The position numbers were made by a program, and so were the translations under genes. DNA of 64,000 bases, taken from assembly GCA_026419785.1 (NCBI GenBank), contig JAODTK010001111.1, positions 682,001-746,000 on the forward strand. The letters run 5' to 3'. Positions 1-12,339 of this stretch are shown here, piece after piece (the first letter of the stretch is position 1; each line of letters starts with the position of its first letter). Below the pieces are notes generated by a model. It made no database searches, had not been told where the DNA came from, and worked only from the letters and a program-made list of their open reading frames with translations. This DNA is from Sclerodactyla briareus (taxonomy: Eukaryota > Echinodermata > Holothuroidea > Dendrochirotida > Sclerodactylidae).

Positions 1-1330
1 CCAGGATGCTCATAGCCACAGTCCACAATTGCACTATCTTAAAACCTAACTGATTGGCCCGAATCTCAAATAATTATTATCGGTTTGTATTAAAAGAGCC
101 AACAAAACCACGGGGATACTACTGCGCAGGACAGCCACGTATTTTTTTGTGCGCATTGCTGGATATCATTATTGATATCCCCCATAGGGCGTCGCCCCGC
201 CTATGTTGGTTGGATATGACAAACAATGGAACTATTCAAGCAATTTGAGTGGAAGGAGGAGAACGGTGAACAACTAAGTGCAAAGGTGTTTGAGGGGTAT
301 CTAAGAACCCTCTCGTATGACAATGTCATTATATGAATCTCAACTTGAAACGTGCAGCATCCAAGGAGTTTGAAATGTGTTTTTATATACACGGTAATAT
401 GCGCGCAAGGCGCAAAATTTTTGACACTGTTTGATAATGACAAAAAAATTGGGCTGTCAGAGGGGGGGGGGGAGGATTCGGCAATCTGATGAGCACATGA
501 GGAAAGAGAGAGCCGGAAAAGTGCACCAGGGGGTTGTCATTAAGTGAAAACTTGAAATTAAAAAAAAAAAATGGGGGGGGAATTCGATGGGGGGGGGGGC
601 ACATGGCCCCGTTTGGGCCCCCCATCTGGCTACGCCAATGAAATTTCGACTAATGTTGGTAATACAACCTGGTTAAAACAAAAAGGGAAAAATAGCGTTA
701 ACTACTTTAGGAATGAAATGTTCTTTTGTTTTCTTCACTTTTCTTCTACAACTAAATTTTTCTATGTCAAAGTATATGAGCCAGACATGGCCTTTCTAAA
801 AAAAATCCCAATGGGACTGCCGATGAGGACAAAGGCGGCAGTCACGAGAAGAGCTGGAGCGGGGAATGGGGGTGGGTTGCAACTGTTGGTCTCCATAGTC
901 CCCATGCATTAATGTGGGGGGGGGGGTTGCTGAGGGGCGGCAGCACCCCCCTTTTTTGGCTCGGGGATGCTGGAATATTGCCACAGCACCCCCTAGTTTT
1001 AGCATTCCGGCCCCCGACAATCCCTTTGCGCCGCCAAAAGAAAAGTACAGTCGGTGAAGTGGAGACTTCAAACGCTAACTCTCCATCAAAAAAATTGACT
1101 TTTTTCTTTAAATTAACCAGGTGATTAAAAAAAACCGAAGCTTGATCTAGTGGCTCACCGATTCCAAATCTTTACTTAGTGTAAGCCGCAGAAAAAAAAT
1201 GACTAGGCATTACATTCAGCCTCTGGCCAATGACGCAGTGTGCTGCAGGCTAGTGTAATTACTAGACATGTGTAGGCGGGTAAACCGCCACTGTGTATAT
1301 CCCGTTTGAGTACTCATAGGGAGACTTACG
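1..1330. other. Low-complexity flank without recognised gene
   Basis: AT-rich DNA with several G runs (463, 576, 920). CTGGCTACGCCAATG near 627 resembles the tandem unit at 51.1-51.3 kb and may be a transposon end. The open frames are short and glycine/proline-rich from the G/C runs. Confidence 0.5.
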
Positions 1331-1459
1331 AACACCCCCATAAAGACCCCCATTTTTGGCAGAAACCAAGATAAACTTTACCACCAAGTTTTTATAATCC
1401 CCTGGAGGTTAGTAGGGCACATGAGTTTGCAAAATTGACTCACGATGGCTTTGAAAATG

Positions 1460-1735
1460 CTTTTAACCAAAGTATCCCCCATCCACCAAATTTAGTCAAA
1501 ATTGACAAAAGTTTGGAAAATCGAATGAATAAAAACACAAATTGACCTCCGGTGACCATGAAAATGGTACCTCCGCAGTTTTGGGGATCAACTATAGTCC
1601 CTACCAACCAATTGTTTCAATTCTGACAAAGTTTAGAAAATCGCAAAAAATTTAGCAAATCTGACCTCCGATGACTTGAAATGACATCACATTTTTAACG
1701 GGATCAACTATAGTCCTACCCACCAATCCGACTAA
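1460..1735. repeat. Short tandem repeat, about 113-bp unit, 2-3 degenerate copies
   Basis: The phrase GATCAACTATAGTCC with CCACCAA-type flanks recurs at about 1586 and 1700. Each copy contains TTGACAAA, GTTTAGAAAATCG-like and TGACCTCCGGTGAC-like segments. A more diverged copy begins near 1460. No coding sense was found. Confidence 0.6.
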
Positions 1736-2631
1736 CTTGAATATTTCGCGTAAAAATATGCAAAGATTAGCGGCCCCAGCATTGCAGCGAGGCCCACTTT
1801 CGAACTCATCGGATTTCACTAGGGCGGACATGTGTACCAATTCAGATCATCGGATTAAAGCGGTAAGTTATTGCGCTAACAAGCCTAAAGGCGGAATGCT
1901 GGGGCGGCGGCGGCGGTGTGGCGGCAGGCTACACACCTCAAAACCATGAATATCCCCGGACACTTTCCGTGTCGAGGGATATAATTATACCCCATGTGTG
2001 TTCTCGTACGTACACACAGGGGGACGTGCGCGGCGGGGGTGTGGGGGCCGGTGTCTCACTCCTCCCCCCCCCCAAAAAAAAAATCGTCAGAGCTACATCG
2101 CAGTTGGAATTTTTCGAATCAGTTGGAATTTCGAAGGAATCGTCAGATTGGTAGATTTTAGACTGAGGGTCTCAGCCCAGTCAACTAGGTAAATTTCACT
2201 CAACCGACAGGAATAGAATATTCTTTATTCTGGTAAAAACGGGTGATTACAATTACAACAAGGGATTGTAATATTTTTTTCACTATCCAGATAATGTGCA
2301 AAAATTTTGCGCGATTCGTGCGCAATAAGAGTGCTGTCCTTTCAATTAACAAGCATATTTCAACAACGTGATGGCTGCGCTATCGTTATGACCAATCAAT
2401 GTATCCTTGTTAGGATTAGGATTAGGGTTAGAGATTATGATTAGATTCGCGTACAACCAAAATGGAAAAAGCGAGTAATGGGCGATGACCATCAAGATAT
2501 TTTACTTAGGTAGTGTGATTTGTAATTTAGCATGGGATTAATGTATACAAATAGCGTCTGAAATAGTCAGCTGAAGGCAGTGGGAACATACGAGATCTTT
2601 TTAGTCAACAGCTATGCTGGAGGAGCTATTG

Positions 2632-2702
2632 GAATCTATCTATTATCTATATAGCTATTCATCTATTATCTATCTATCAATCCATCTATCTATCTATCTA
2701 TC
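2632..2702. repeat. TATC tetranucleotide microsatellite
   Basis: Interrupted TATC/TATT repeats, uninterrupted near 2685-2702. Confidence 0.85.
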
Positions 2703-2739
2703 CAGATTGTTAACAATTGCCTTTCGGCCCCAAAAACAG

Positions 2740-4180
2740 TATCTTTGATGGATGTCAGTCGACCCAAACTGGGACACAAATGTTTTTGACCCATGGGACA
2801 TGTTTGACCTTGCAAGTCAAGGTCAAGGTCATTAAAGGGACAGTATATAGGCCAGTATGTGTAAAATTTCAAAATGTATCTCCTCCTACAAATTTTGGTG
2901 CACAGAGATGATGCTCGGTCATGATGATGGTCTAAACAGCCGTACCTTCGGGGTGTCAGGAATTTTCGGTCCAAGGTTCCAATTGGGCCAGGGGGCCCAT
3001 TTTATGAAATTTCACACATAGTACTTGAAAGATCTCCTCATTCTACAAAGCAATTGATGTCTCGAAGGTACCGGTATGGTCTTGGATGGGGGCACCATAT
3101 GGGGTGCCTCGGGAATTTTGGCTCAAGGCCAATTTTGGCCCTAGGGTCCATTATATGAAACTGCAAAATTTGTTATCTCCTACAAATTTTGTTCACTAGG
3201 CTGCTGTTCCGTCATAATGGTGTCAAATAGCTGTAACTTCAGGCGGTGCCCAGGGATTTGGATTATGTCCCAAGGGGCCCAGGTGTGGGCCCTGTGAGTA
3301 CTGTCGAATTACGCAAAATGCGGCTCTTCTTACGAATTTCAGTGCACAGTGCTGACTTCGGTCATAATGATGGTTGAACAGCCGACCACTTCAGGTGTTC
3401 AGGAATTCGGTCCAAGTTTCCCACTTGGGCCCAGGGCCCCCATTTTATGAAATTTCACACAATAGTACTTGGAAATGCGTCTCCTCCCACAAAATTCAAT
3501 TGATGTTGTCTTCAAAGTTACTTGTAATGGTCTTGGTGGAGGGCCATAGGGGGTGCTCGGGAGTTTGGGGCTCAAGCCCAGGTTTGGGCCCTAGGGTCCC
3601 TTTATGAAATACTTAAAAATCTTGTTATCGCCTACAAATTTTGTTGCCACAGTGCTGATGTTCAGTCATAATGGTGGGTCCAATAGCTGTAGTTCAGGGG
3701 TGCTCAGGGATTAGGTCCAAAGGACCAGTGGGGCCCTGTGGCCCGTCAGTGGAATTACGCAAAAATGCTTTCTTCCTCTTACGAATTTTCAGGGCACGTG
3801 CGGAACATTCGGTCATAATGATGGTGGTGAGCCTACCTTTGGGGTGTTGTGAATTTTGGTCTCCAGAGGTCCTACCTGGGCCTGTGAGCCCATTTCATGG
3901 AATTTCACACAATGGTACCTTGGAAGCATCTCCTTCCCACAAGTTCAATGATTTTCTTCAAAAGTTACATGAAACGGTCCTTGGGTAGAGGGTCATAGGG
4001 AGTGTTCGGGAATACTGCAAAAATGATTGTATCTCCTACGAATCGGTGCACAGTGCTGATGTTCAGTTAAATGAGGATCATAATAGCTGTACTCAGGTGA
4101 CCAGGGATTAGGACCCATGGCCAGTGTGTCACTGTTGGCCTGCGGCCCATGATGTGGAAATTTCATGACTGACTAAGAAT
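2740..4180. repeat. Higher-order tandem repeat: ~150-bp subunits in ~450-bp triplets
   Basis: Starts of a related block (AATTTTGGTCCAAGGGGCC-like) lie near 2958, 3114, 3254, 3402, 3560, 3709 and 3853, with a shortened one near 4010 and another near 4095. Adjacent blocks are about 150 bp apart and differ. Blocks three apart (2958/3402/3853; 3114/3560; 3254/3709) are much closer to each other at 444-455 bp. For example ATTTTATGAAATTTCACACA recurs only in the first type. The array therefore has a three-phase higher-order structure. Short open frames here are by-products of the repeat. Confidence 0.8.
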
Positions 4181-4305
4181 CTTTGGGCCATATGAAGATT
4201 GTGTTCAAAAGTCCATGAAGGGGCACAATAGGGCATTGTTTGAAACAACATCTTGAACATTATTCACATTATATTGGACAATACATCGGGTACCTTTGTA
4301 CAGTT

Positions 4306-4336
4306 GGAGCTACAGCACCATTGGTGCTATAGTTCC
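4306..4336. other. Near-perfect loopless palindrome
   Basis: GGAGCTACAGCACCA is followed almost at once by TGGTGCTATAGTTCC, its reverse complement with two mismatches. It could form a hairpin in DNA or RNA. Function is unknown. It lies just beyond the tandem repeat and may mark an element end. Confidence 0.6.
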
Positions 4337-4910
4337 AGATGTGCCGGGGAGGAAACCCGAAAAAAATTGCGCGCTTTGGCGCGCACTAGTTATCAGTAGT
4401 GTGAGGCACAAACTCTTGAACATTTTGGCCCAAAAAACGTTAAAAGTCGGGGCAGCGATAAGACCGAGGTAGGAACAAAATGATCAAAGTTGCCACTGAT
4501 ACAGGAATTTTTGATCACAAAATGCCAGGTGTGAAGCTTGGTAAATGCAGCCGCCGAAAACGCATGGGAGGGGTCATTTGGTCATCAGGGGGGACTTGCG
4601 CAACTAAAAAATGGTTGACGCTCCACGCCAACCTAAAAAAAAAAAACAACAACAAAATCCTGAGTAGCAGATCGCATCTAAGCGACGTGAAAAATGCCAA
4701 ATTTATTTCGGGGTTAGGGTGTCATAATGCATCATATTGCATCTAAGGCCAGCTGAAATGCCCAAACATTCTCTAAAGTGGGAGGGCGGAGGGATTCGGC
4801 GGTCCTCAACTTATGGAATGAAAAGTAGGGCCGTTTAGCGAGCGGGGGGGAGAGGGGGGAGGGGTCACCCCCCCCCATAATTCGTTGCCGTCGGCACATT
4901 TTTGGTCTGT

Positions 4911-5118
4911 CGGAAAAAAGGAGAAAAGAGGAAGGGAAAGAAGAGGAAAGGGGAGGAGGAAAAGAAGAAGAAAAGAGGAGAGGAGGGCGGAAAGAAGAGG
5001 AAAAAGAGGGAGGAGAAAAAAGAAGAGAGAGGTTGATGAAGGGAAAAGAAAGGAAAGAAAGGGAAGAAAGGGAGGTGAAGGGGAAGACAGGAATGGAAAG
5101 GGAATAGAAAAACAAAAC
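4911..5118 (+). repeat. Polypurine tract (GA-rich)
   Basis: About 200 bases are almost entirely A and G on the + strand, with only a few pyrimidines (near 4988 and 5032). Such homopurine stretches can adopt triplex (H-DNA) structure. The lysine/arginine-rich open frame across it is a composition artefact. Confidence 0.85.
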
Positions 5119-5119
5119 G

Positions 5120-7050
5120 GACAACCAGGGATTATGAATGGCTATTTCCATGGCGTAGCGAAGGGTCTGCTAATTGGGGGGCGAGGAGTGTGGAGATGAG
5201 TTTGCCGACGGATCTGGCAACTGGTGACGATATGGGGGGAGGGGTTCTAATGGCCGATTGCATCTTCAGCGTCGGCAGAGAATGGCACGTCGGCAAGAGA
5301 TATCTGTGTAGGCTCGTCGCCGTCGGTGTTGTAATTGGACGAGGACCGAGTCTGTCGGCAATCGGCAAAAGGGGGAAAAAGGGCGTAGGGGGCGTTTTGA
5401 CATTTCTTTTTCATGAGTTTGACAATTTTGGACAGTTTTTGTTTGGTCCTATATACAGAAATACATTAAAAAAATCAAGCATTTTGCTGAAAACAAGTGA
5501 AACCTAAACAAGAAAGAAATTTCCAGAACTTAGCAATGATGAAAACAGTCGGTTCTGGCGGGGAATATGCGAGCGGCTAGCAGAGTACAGGCGAGGATAG
5601 AGGGCACCCACCCCACCCAGTTCTTGAGATCGATGATAATTCGGGCAGGAAACTACCCAAATTTGGCACAGAAGAGTTGACAATCTGGTAGAGATATCCT
5701 AATAAAAAGTGGAAAGAAGGATGACTAACTGGGCCGAAACTTTGATCAATTGCACATTGGAAAGTGACGAATTGTTGCGCGCTTTGAGCGCTGTGTAGCT
5801 CATGGCTGCTTCACACTCACAAGCTCAGTCAAAATCGGGCATGTTTGAGATTTTGGCAAAAAATTTCGGTGTTCCAAATTTAACGGGTTCCGAGTACGTG
5901 GTGAGCGGGGTCGAGTAATACTGACTGCCCAATTTACTGAAAATATTGCACCCAGATTGCATCGAGGACGTTTCAATATTCAAAGTTTTCAAAAGGGGCG
6001 GGGGTCACCCCCTCCCGTTAAACCCCTACCCATGCAGGCACTATTGCCAGATTCGTCGGCAAAACATCATCTCTACACCCCCCCCCAACTTATCAACCTT
6101 CGCTACGATATGCCCCAAAATGGCATCTACTGTTACCGGGAAAATGCAAAACATTTTGCAAAGGGGAGGGGGGGACTCCCCCTCCCCTTTGACCCTCCCC
6201 CAGCTCCCCCCCCCAAAAAAATCCCCAAATCTTCCCTATAGCAAAACTTTCAGTACCCACCAAAAAAATGTTCCACGACACGATTGTTAATTAAATATTT
6301 GGGAATGTTGCCAGTGCTGTGTGTCAGTCGTTGGCTTGTGGCGAAAGCGGCGGTCCACTACCATCCAAACATGACCCACAACTACCGAGATTGCCACTAA
6401 AGCCAGTATGAAAGAACTTGGTATAGAGAGCCAGAATAATTATGCGTGGGTTACTGGTATCTAAAGCTATAGCTGATGGCGAGGGTCGCACTTCCGGCAT
6501 TTAGGTGGATAGACGGGTCCCAGTCAGTCCATCCACGAAAACAAGTTCTTGATGAGATGGGCCTCAATGACTCACTGAACTCCCGGTCCCGGGAGATCGC
6601 ATTTTCACAGTTTTTACCAAACTTCCTAAATCCCCCCCCCCCCAATGGCAAAAATTGGAAGGGGGGGGGGGGGGGGCAGTCAAAAAGGCAACTATCCGTA
6701 TAGGGTAGGGGGTTGGAAAAAATGAATTTCGGCCAGTTGGAATTTCAACTTCTTTACCCCCCCCCTTCCACCTAGCCCACTCCCCAATCATATGACCCTT
6801 GTACGTCCTGCGTACCACCTTCGATCAGTTCAGGATGCGCAAGAGGTCGAGGACTTTCCCGCTAGTAACGGTGATACCACAAGCTACACGTTTATGCTCG
6901 TAAGTCGGAACCGTACGGCGCTATACTTACGGCCTTTGCCTTGTACGTTTGCCCAGACTATAAGTCGATGAACCAGGCCTGAGCGATTTCCGGCTCTCTG
7001 ACCTCAAGATATCGGGCATTACTCATGCATCTGTTTGGTCCCGAAAATGC
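5120..7050. other. Gene-free region with G/C runs
   Basis: GTCGGCA-type words recur near 5269, 5290, 5356 and 6056, and long C and G runs occur at 6080, 6200 and 6660. The inverted pair TTGGTCCC/GGGACCAA at about 7036-7072 directly precedes the 187-bp satellite. No coding sequence is recognised. Confidence 0.5.
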
Positions 7051-7059
7051 GGATTAATA

Positions 7060-10000
7060 GGGACCAAGTCTGCGGCAAGTGACATTGTGACAAAGAAAAT
7101 AGGAGAAAAAAAGGAAATTACGAAACTTCGTGATTCGTATGTGGATCATTGAGGGATGTCGGTCCAAACGGGGCAAATTGCCTCTAGTCCCCACGTATAG
7201 GCGATTTTCACATTCATTAACTCCTAAGAGGCCTTTAGTGTGAAACTTATCAGCTGATACAGGGGGAGGGATTAAAGGGGTCACACTCTCCGGCAATACG
7301 ACACTTCGTGATATCGCTATGTGGCTCATTGAGTAATGTCGGTCCAACCGGGGCAAACATTTGCCCACTTTAGTACCACTGTATCAGGCTAGATTTTTAG
7401 CATGTCATTAACACCGTAAAAGGTTAGTGTGAAAAATAAAACGATTACGAGGAATTAAAGGGGTCACACTCCCCCGGAAAACGACACTTGTGATTAGCTT
7501 ATGTGGCTTATGAGTGATGTCGGTCCAAACGGGGCAAATTTGCCCGCTTTAATCCCACTGTATCAGACCAGATTTTTAACATGTCATAACCTTTTGAGAG
7601 GTACTAGTGTGGAAAAAACATCAGCCTGATACAGAGGGATTAAAGGGTCACACTCCCTACGGAAATAGGACGCTTCGGGATTTCGCGCTCTGGCTAATTG
7701 TCAGGAAATCGGGATCTCAAACGGGGCAATTTGACGCGTTAGTCCCCACTGTATTGACCAGATTTTCAACAGGTCATTAACCTCAGGAGAGGCTAATAGT
7801 AAGAAAAATATATCAGCATGATACCGAGGGATTAAAAGGGTCACACCCCTCTGGAAAGAGACATCTGATTTCGCTAGTGATCATCATTGAGTGATGTCGG
7901 TCCAAAACGGGGCCACATTTGCCAACGTTAGTCGCGCGATATCAGACCAGGTTTTTAACATGTCACTAACCTCATGAGAGGCTATGAGCTGTTTAATATC
8001 AGCCGTACAGAAGTTGTTAGAGGGTCACACACAACCGGAAAACGGCACTTGCGTTGATGCGCTATGGGCTCATCGAGTGATGTAGGTCCAAAAACGGTGG
8101 CAAATTTTCCCCGCCTTACCCAACGGTATCAGGCCAGATTTTCAACATTCCATTAACCTCATAAGGCGGCTATTATGTGAAAAATTATCAGCCGATACAG
8201 AGGGATTGAAGGGGTACAACCCTCCGGAAATACGGACGCGTTTTGTTGATTTTGATAAGTGACTTGTTGAGCGATGTCGGTCCAAAAGGGGCAAATTTGC
8301 TTGGCTTTAGCCTATGTATTAGGCCAGATTTTTAGCATGGCATTAACACCGTAAAAAGTATGTGTGGTGGACTAATAGCAGCGATACAGAGGGATTAAAG
8401 GGGTCACACTTCCGGAAATACGACAATTCGTGATTTGATATGTGGATGTTGAGCGATGCGTCCACACGGGGGCAAATTTGCCTGCTTTGTCCATTGTGTC
8501 ACAACCAGCGTTTAATATGTTATCAACACTCTAGAGGCTACAAGTGTGAAAAATATCCGCCTGTCGTTCCAACGGGGCAATTTGCCGCTTAACTCCCCCT
8601 ATATCAGGCCAGATTTTTAAACATGCATTAACCTCATAAGAGGCTACTTGTGTTTAACAATTATGAGCCTGAACGAGTCAGTCAAGGGGGGGGGGGGGGT
8701 GGGGGTTCACACTCAATCCGGAAAAATACGGCCATTTCGTGATTTCTCATGTACTTTATGAGTGATGTCGGTCCAAAGGGGCAAAATTTCTCCACTTTAT
8801 CTCTCTGTGTCAGGCCAGCTTTTTAGATGTCATTAACACCGTAAGAGGCCACTAGTGTGAAAAATATAGCCTGATATAGAGGGATTAAAGGGGGCACACT
8901 CAATCCGGAAATACGGCATTTCGTGATTTCGCAATGGACGATTGAGTGATGTCGGCCAAACGGGGCAAATTTGCCTGATTTAGTAACGCTGTATCAGACC
9001 AGATTTTTAGCATGTAAATAACAGCATCAGAGATACAAGTGTGAAAAATATCAGCCTGATCCAGAGGGGTTAAAGGGGTCACACTCCTCCGGAAATACGA
9101 CACGTCGTGATTTCGCGATATGGCGAATTGTCGCGAAACTCGGAGTCAAACGCGGCAACCAATTTGCCCGCTTGTCCCTCTGTATCAGGCAGATGTTGAC
9201 ATGTATTAACAGCATACGAGGTACAAGTGTGCCAAATATTGCAGCCTGATACAGAGGGATTAAAGTGGTTCACTCCCGCGGAAATACGAACTTCTGAGAT
9301 CGCGATATGGCTCATTATTACGCAAAATCGTATCAAAAGGGGCAAAATTTGACAGCCTCAGTCCCTCTGTATCAGGCCGGATTTTAACAGGCGATTAACA
9401 ATAAGAGAATACCACTGTAAAATATTTAGGCTGCTGCCGCGGAGTCAAAGTGGCAGAAGAGCCCCTCCCATGTAATTGCCGCATTCCTCTGCCGAAGTCT
9501 GGCCCTTCCAGATTCCGTACACGATTCCGGCAAGGTCACTGAACTTTGGTTCACTTAATTCAAAATTACGGAAGGAGGGGGGGGAGTACGTTCCTCGACA
9601 GTGGGTAATTGGGCGGAGACGGTCCCAACGGGCGGATTTGCCCCCTTTCGTACCTCGTATAGGCAGGATTTGGAACATGTCATTAACTCATAAGAGGATA
9701 TGTGTGAAAATAAAACCTGATACAGAGGGACAATTAAAGGGGTCACAATCCCTCCGGAAATACGACACTGTGACTTTAGCTATGGGGCTCATTGAGGGAT
9801 GGCGGGTCCAACGGAGCAAATTGGGCCCGTTAAACTCCACTTATCAGCCGATTTTTTAACATGTCATTACCTCATGAGAAGTTACTAGTGTTGGAATGAA
9901 TCTATCAGCCTGATACCGAGGGATTCAATGGTCTCACTCCCTGCGGGAATACGAAACTTCATGATTTCGCGATATGGCTAATTTTATGACGCGAAATCGT

Positions 10001-10850
10001 TAAACGGGCAAATGCCCGCTTCTCCCACTGTACCAGGCCAGATTTAAGCTGTCATTAACCTCATGAGAGGTAATAAGTGTGAAATTTATCTGCCTGATAA
10101 AGAGGGATTAAAGGGTAATACTCCACTGGAAAACGGCATTTGTGATGTCGCCAGTGATTATGGAGTGATGTCACGGTCAAACGGGGGAAATTTGCCCCGA
10201 TTTAGTCCCTCTGTATCAGGAAGATTTTTGACATGTCTTAAAACGTGTTGAAACCGGTACTAGTGTGAAAAATATATAAGCTGATACAGAGGGATTAACG
10301 GCGTTCCATCCTCCGGAAAACGACACTTGTGATTCGCTAGGTGGCCATTGAGGTTGTCGGTCAAAACAGGCAAAGGCCAGATTAGTCCCACTGTATAAGG
10401 CCAGATTTTTAGCATATCATTAACACCGTGAAAGGCGACTAGTGTGAAAAATAATCAGACTGATACAGGGCATTACAAGGGGTCCACATCCCTCCGGAAA
10501 TACGTCTTTCGTATTTCGATATGGACTTACGGAGCGATGTAGGTCCAAACGGTGCATTTGAACCGCTTTAGTCCTCTGTATCAGGGCCAGGTTTTTAAAT
10601 GTCATTTACACCATAAGAGGCTACCAGTGCGAAAATTATCAGCCTGATTCAGAGGGAATAAAGGGGTTACACTCCCTCCGGAAATACGATATTTCGTGAT
10701 TCGATATGGGACCTTACTGAGCGGATTGTCGGTCCAAACGGGGCAAATTTGCACGATTTATGTCCCTCTTCAGGCCAGGTTTTTAACGTCATTAACACCA
10801 TAAGAGGTACAGTGACGAACATATCAGCTGATAAAAAGGATATTGAAATG
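7060..10850. repeat. Satellite array, ~187-bp monomer, about 20 copies
   Basis: The motif GGGATTAAAGGGGTCACAC recurs near 7268, 7453, 7637, 7830, 8206, 8390, 8881, 9067, 9258, 9730, 9922, 10106, 10293 and 10655, spaced about 184-190 bp. Monomers also share GATGTCGGTCCAAACGGGGC, CCAGATTTTTAACATGTCA and TAAGAGGCTACTAGTGTG-like segments. Each monomer holds GCCTGATACAGAGGGA and its reverse complement TCCCTCTGTATCAGGC. Copies differ by many small indels. A partial or rearranged unit lies near 8560-8700, with an inserted G run. There is no coding content. Confidence 0.93.
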
Positions 10851-11564
10851 TTAAAGCTGATACAAACCGGGATTGAAATGTTGAGGCCCCTCTGGATTAT
10901 GACACCTCAGGATTCTCCGCAAAAGGGACCCGCAAAATTCTTGTATGAAGCCTGCCAGGCAGTTATCCCAAATTCGTCCGACCCTTGCTAATAAGCAAGA
11001 TGGAAAGAGGACCGATATATGGGGATTTTAGGTCGGTCCTGTAAGTATACAAAAATAAACTCATTTGACATCAACGAAACGAACGAGTCGTATATCCCAG
11101 TTCACGTTTCACGATTCGAATCACTGTCAGTCTGTGTGGACTGTGAGCCTCCCTGAAGTTCTTTCACGTTCGCAAATTGCAGGGGCCAGTAGTTGTTTCA
11201 GACTCATTCGTTTCACGATTCATGCGCTTTCAAGATACAATCAATTTGGACAAACACAATTTGCTGGGAATAATGGCCTTCCGCCAACAGTCGTGTTATA
11301 ATATCCCGACGTGAAACGTGAAAACGGGCATCGGAAAACGTGTGAAAGTGAACTAACTTCCATGAGGTAAAAGTTTCCAAATACGGGAGTGAAAAAATTA
11401 AAACGTCAAAAACGAGGTGTGAAATGGGGGTGGTCGGGGGTACACGCCCGTCGGAAAAATCTCAGCAACCCGTGGGGAAAAAGTGTTTCCCGCAGCGTCT
11501 GTGATATGTCATAAGAGGGGCTTTTCAGGCGGCGTGAGTGGAACTTCATTTAAACGCGTTCATT

Positions 11565-12330
11565 TGAAAGGTCAAGATAAATACAGTCCAGCTTCCTCCA
11601 GTAGCCAACCTTTCCTGTCCCGTGTCCAGCACATGTGACAATTGCAATGTGGACTTCCTGAAAAGAATCCAAATTGCCTGGAGGAAAATAAAACATATTT
11701 TCCTTCAAATAGATGACAATGTGGTCTCTGATTAATTTCCATAACCTTACATAAAATAAAGTAAGGCTCACGGGCGTCTGTATGATGATGGCAATTTTCC
11801 TCTTTGAATATCCACCCTTGGCGCCATTCATCAGGAATGCCATTGTCAATTGGTGATTGTAAATTCTGGTAATTGGAACCAGCGAGTTGTTACGAAGTTC
11901 ACAAAGAATCCTGGGATGAAGTTTGTCTGGCCTTGGTGATTTGCTCGTGTCCCGCTCCTATAGGTAATTTCCTCACTTTCCCAGTTATGTCCAGATCAGG
12001 CATGTGTGTTCCACCAGGTGTTATCATCCCCGAGGGTATGTTGTTATAGTTCTCTAGTGAAGACCCTGGAGAAGAATATGCATAAAAATGTTTGCATGTA
12101 TCGGTGTCATTTTCTGTGAGTTTATCGTTGCCACCAATAAGTCGGGATACCGGGAGTGGTCTTTCGCTTGGATTGTGCGTTACTGCCAAAATTTCTTTGG
12201 ATTATAGGTCGGATCTCTTAACTATCCATTTCGCTTTTTTCTCCATGTTTTCTGGTGAGGTTTTACCTTCGGTTCCGAACCATACATGCTGCAGTATTCT
12301 AAGTAACTCTCAATGATCCTGCGTCTCATA
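11565..12330 (-). mobile_element. Non-LTR retrotransposon (LINE, CR1/Jockey-like) reverse transcriptase fragment
   Basis: Read on the minus strand from about 12330 downward, several frames together give a LINE reverse-transcriptase N-terminal region. PLIGGNDKLTENDTD-like and ENYNNIPSG segments come first. KSPRPDKLHPRILCEL follows near 11930-11890, a version of the common SPGPDxIHPRILKEL block. Then come ITRIYNHQLT, an SLT-containing block, KLIRDHIVIYLKEN near 11730, and finally DCIYLDLS near 11570. These are the conserved blocks before and at the start of the catalytic palm. Homology stops at YLDLS, before the usual KAFD and the later active-site block, so the copy is cut inside the domain. 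Frameshifts and a stop show that it is dead or poorly sequenced. Confidence 0.83.
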
Positions 12331-12339
12331 AACCAGCAC

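Noticed and set aside
2405..2432. Telomere-like TTAGG/TTAGGG words
   Set aside because: There are only three or four degenerate copies in this stretch, too few to call an interstitial telomere.
4885..5199. Lysine/arginine-rich open frame of 104 codons
   Set aside because: It is a translation of the polypurine tract; there is no domain and no splice signal.
7060..10850. CRISPR-like array from evenly spaced repeats
   Set aside because: The whole unit of about 187 bp is conserved, not short repeats with unique spacers, and the DNA is eukaryotic.
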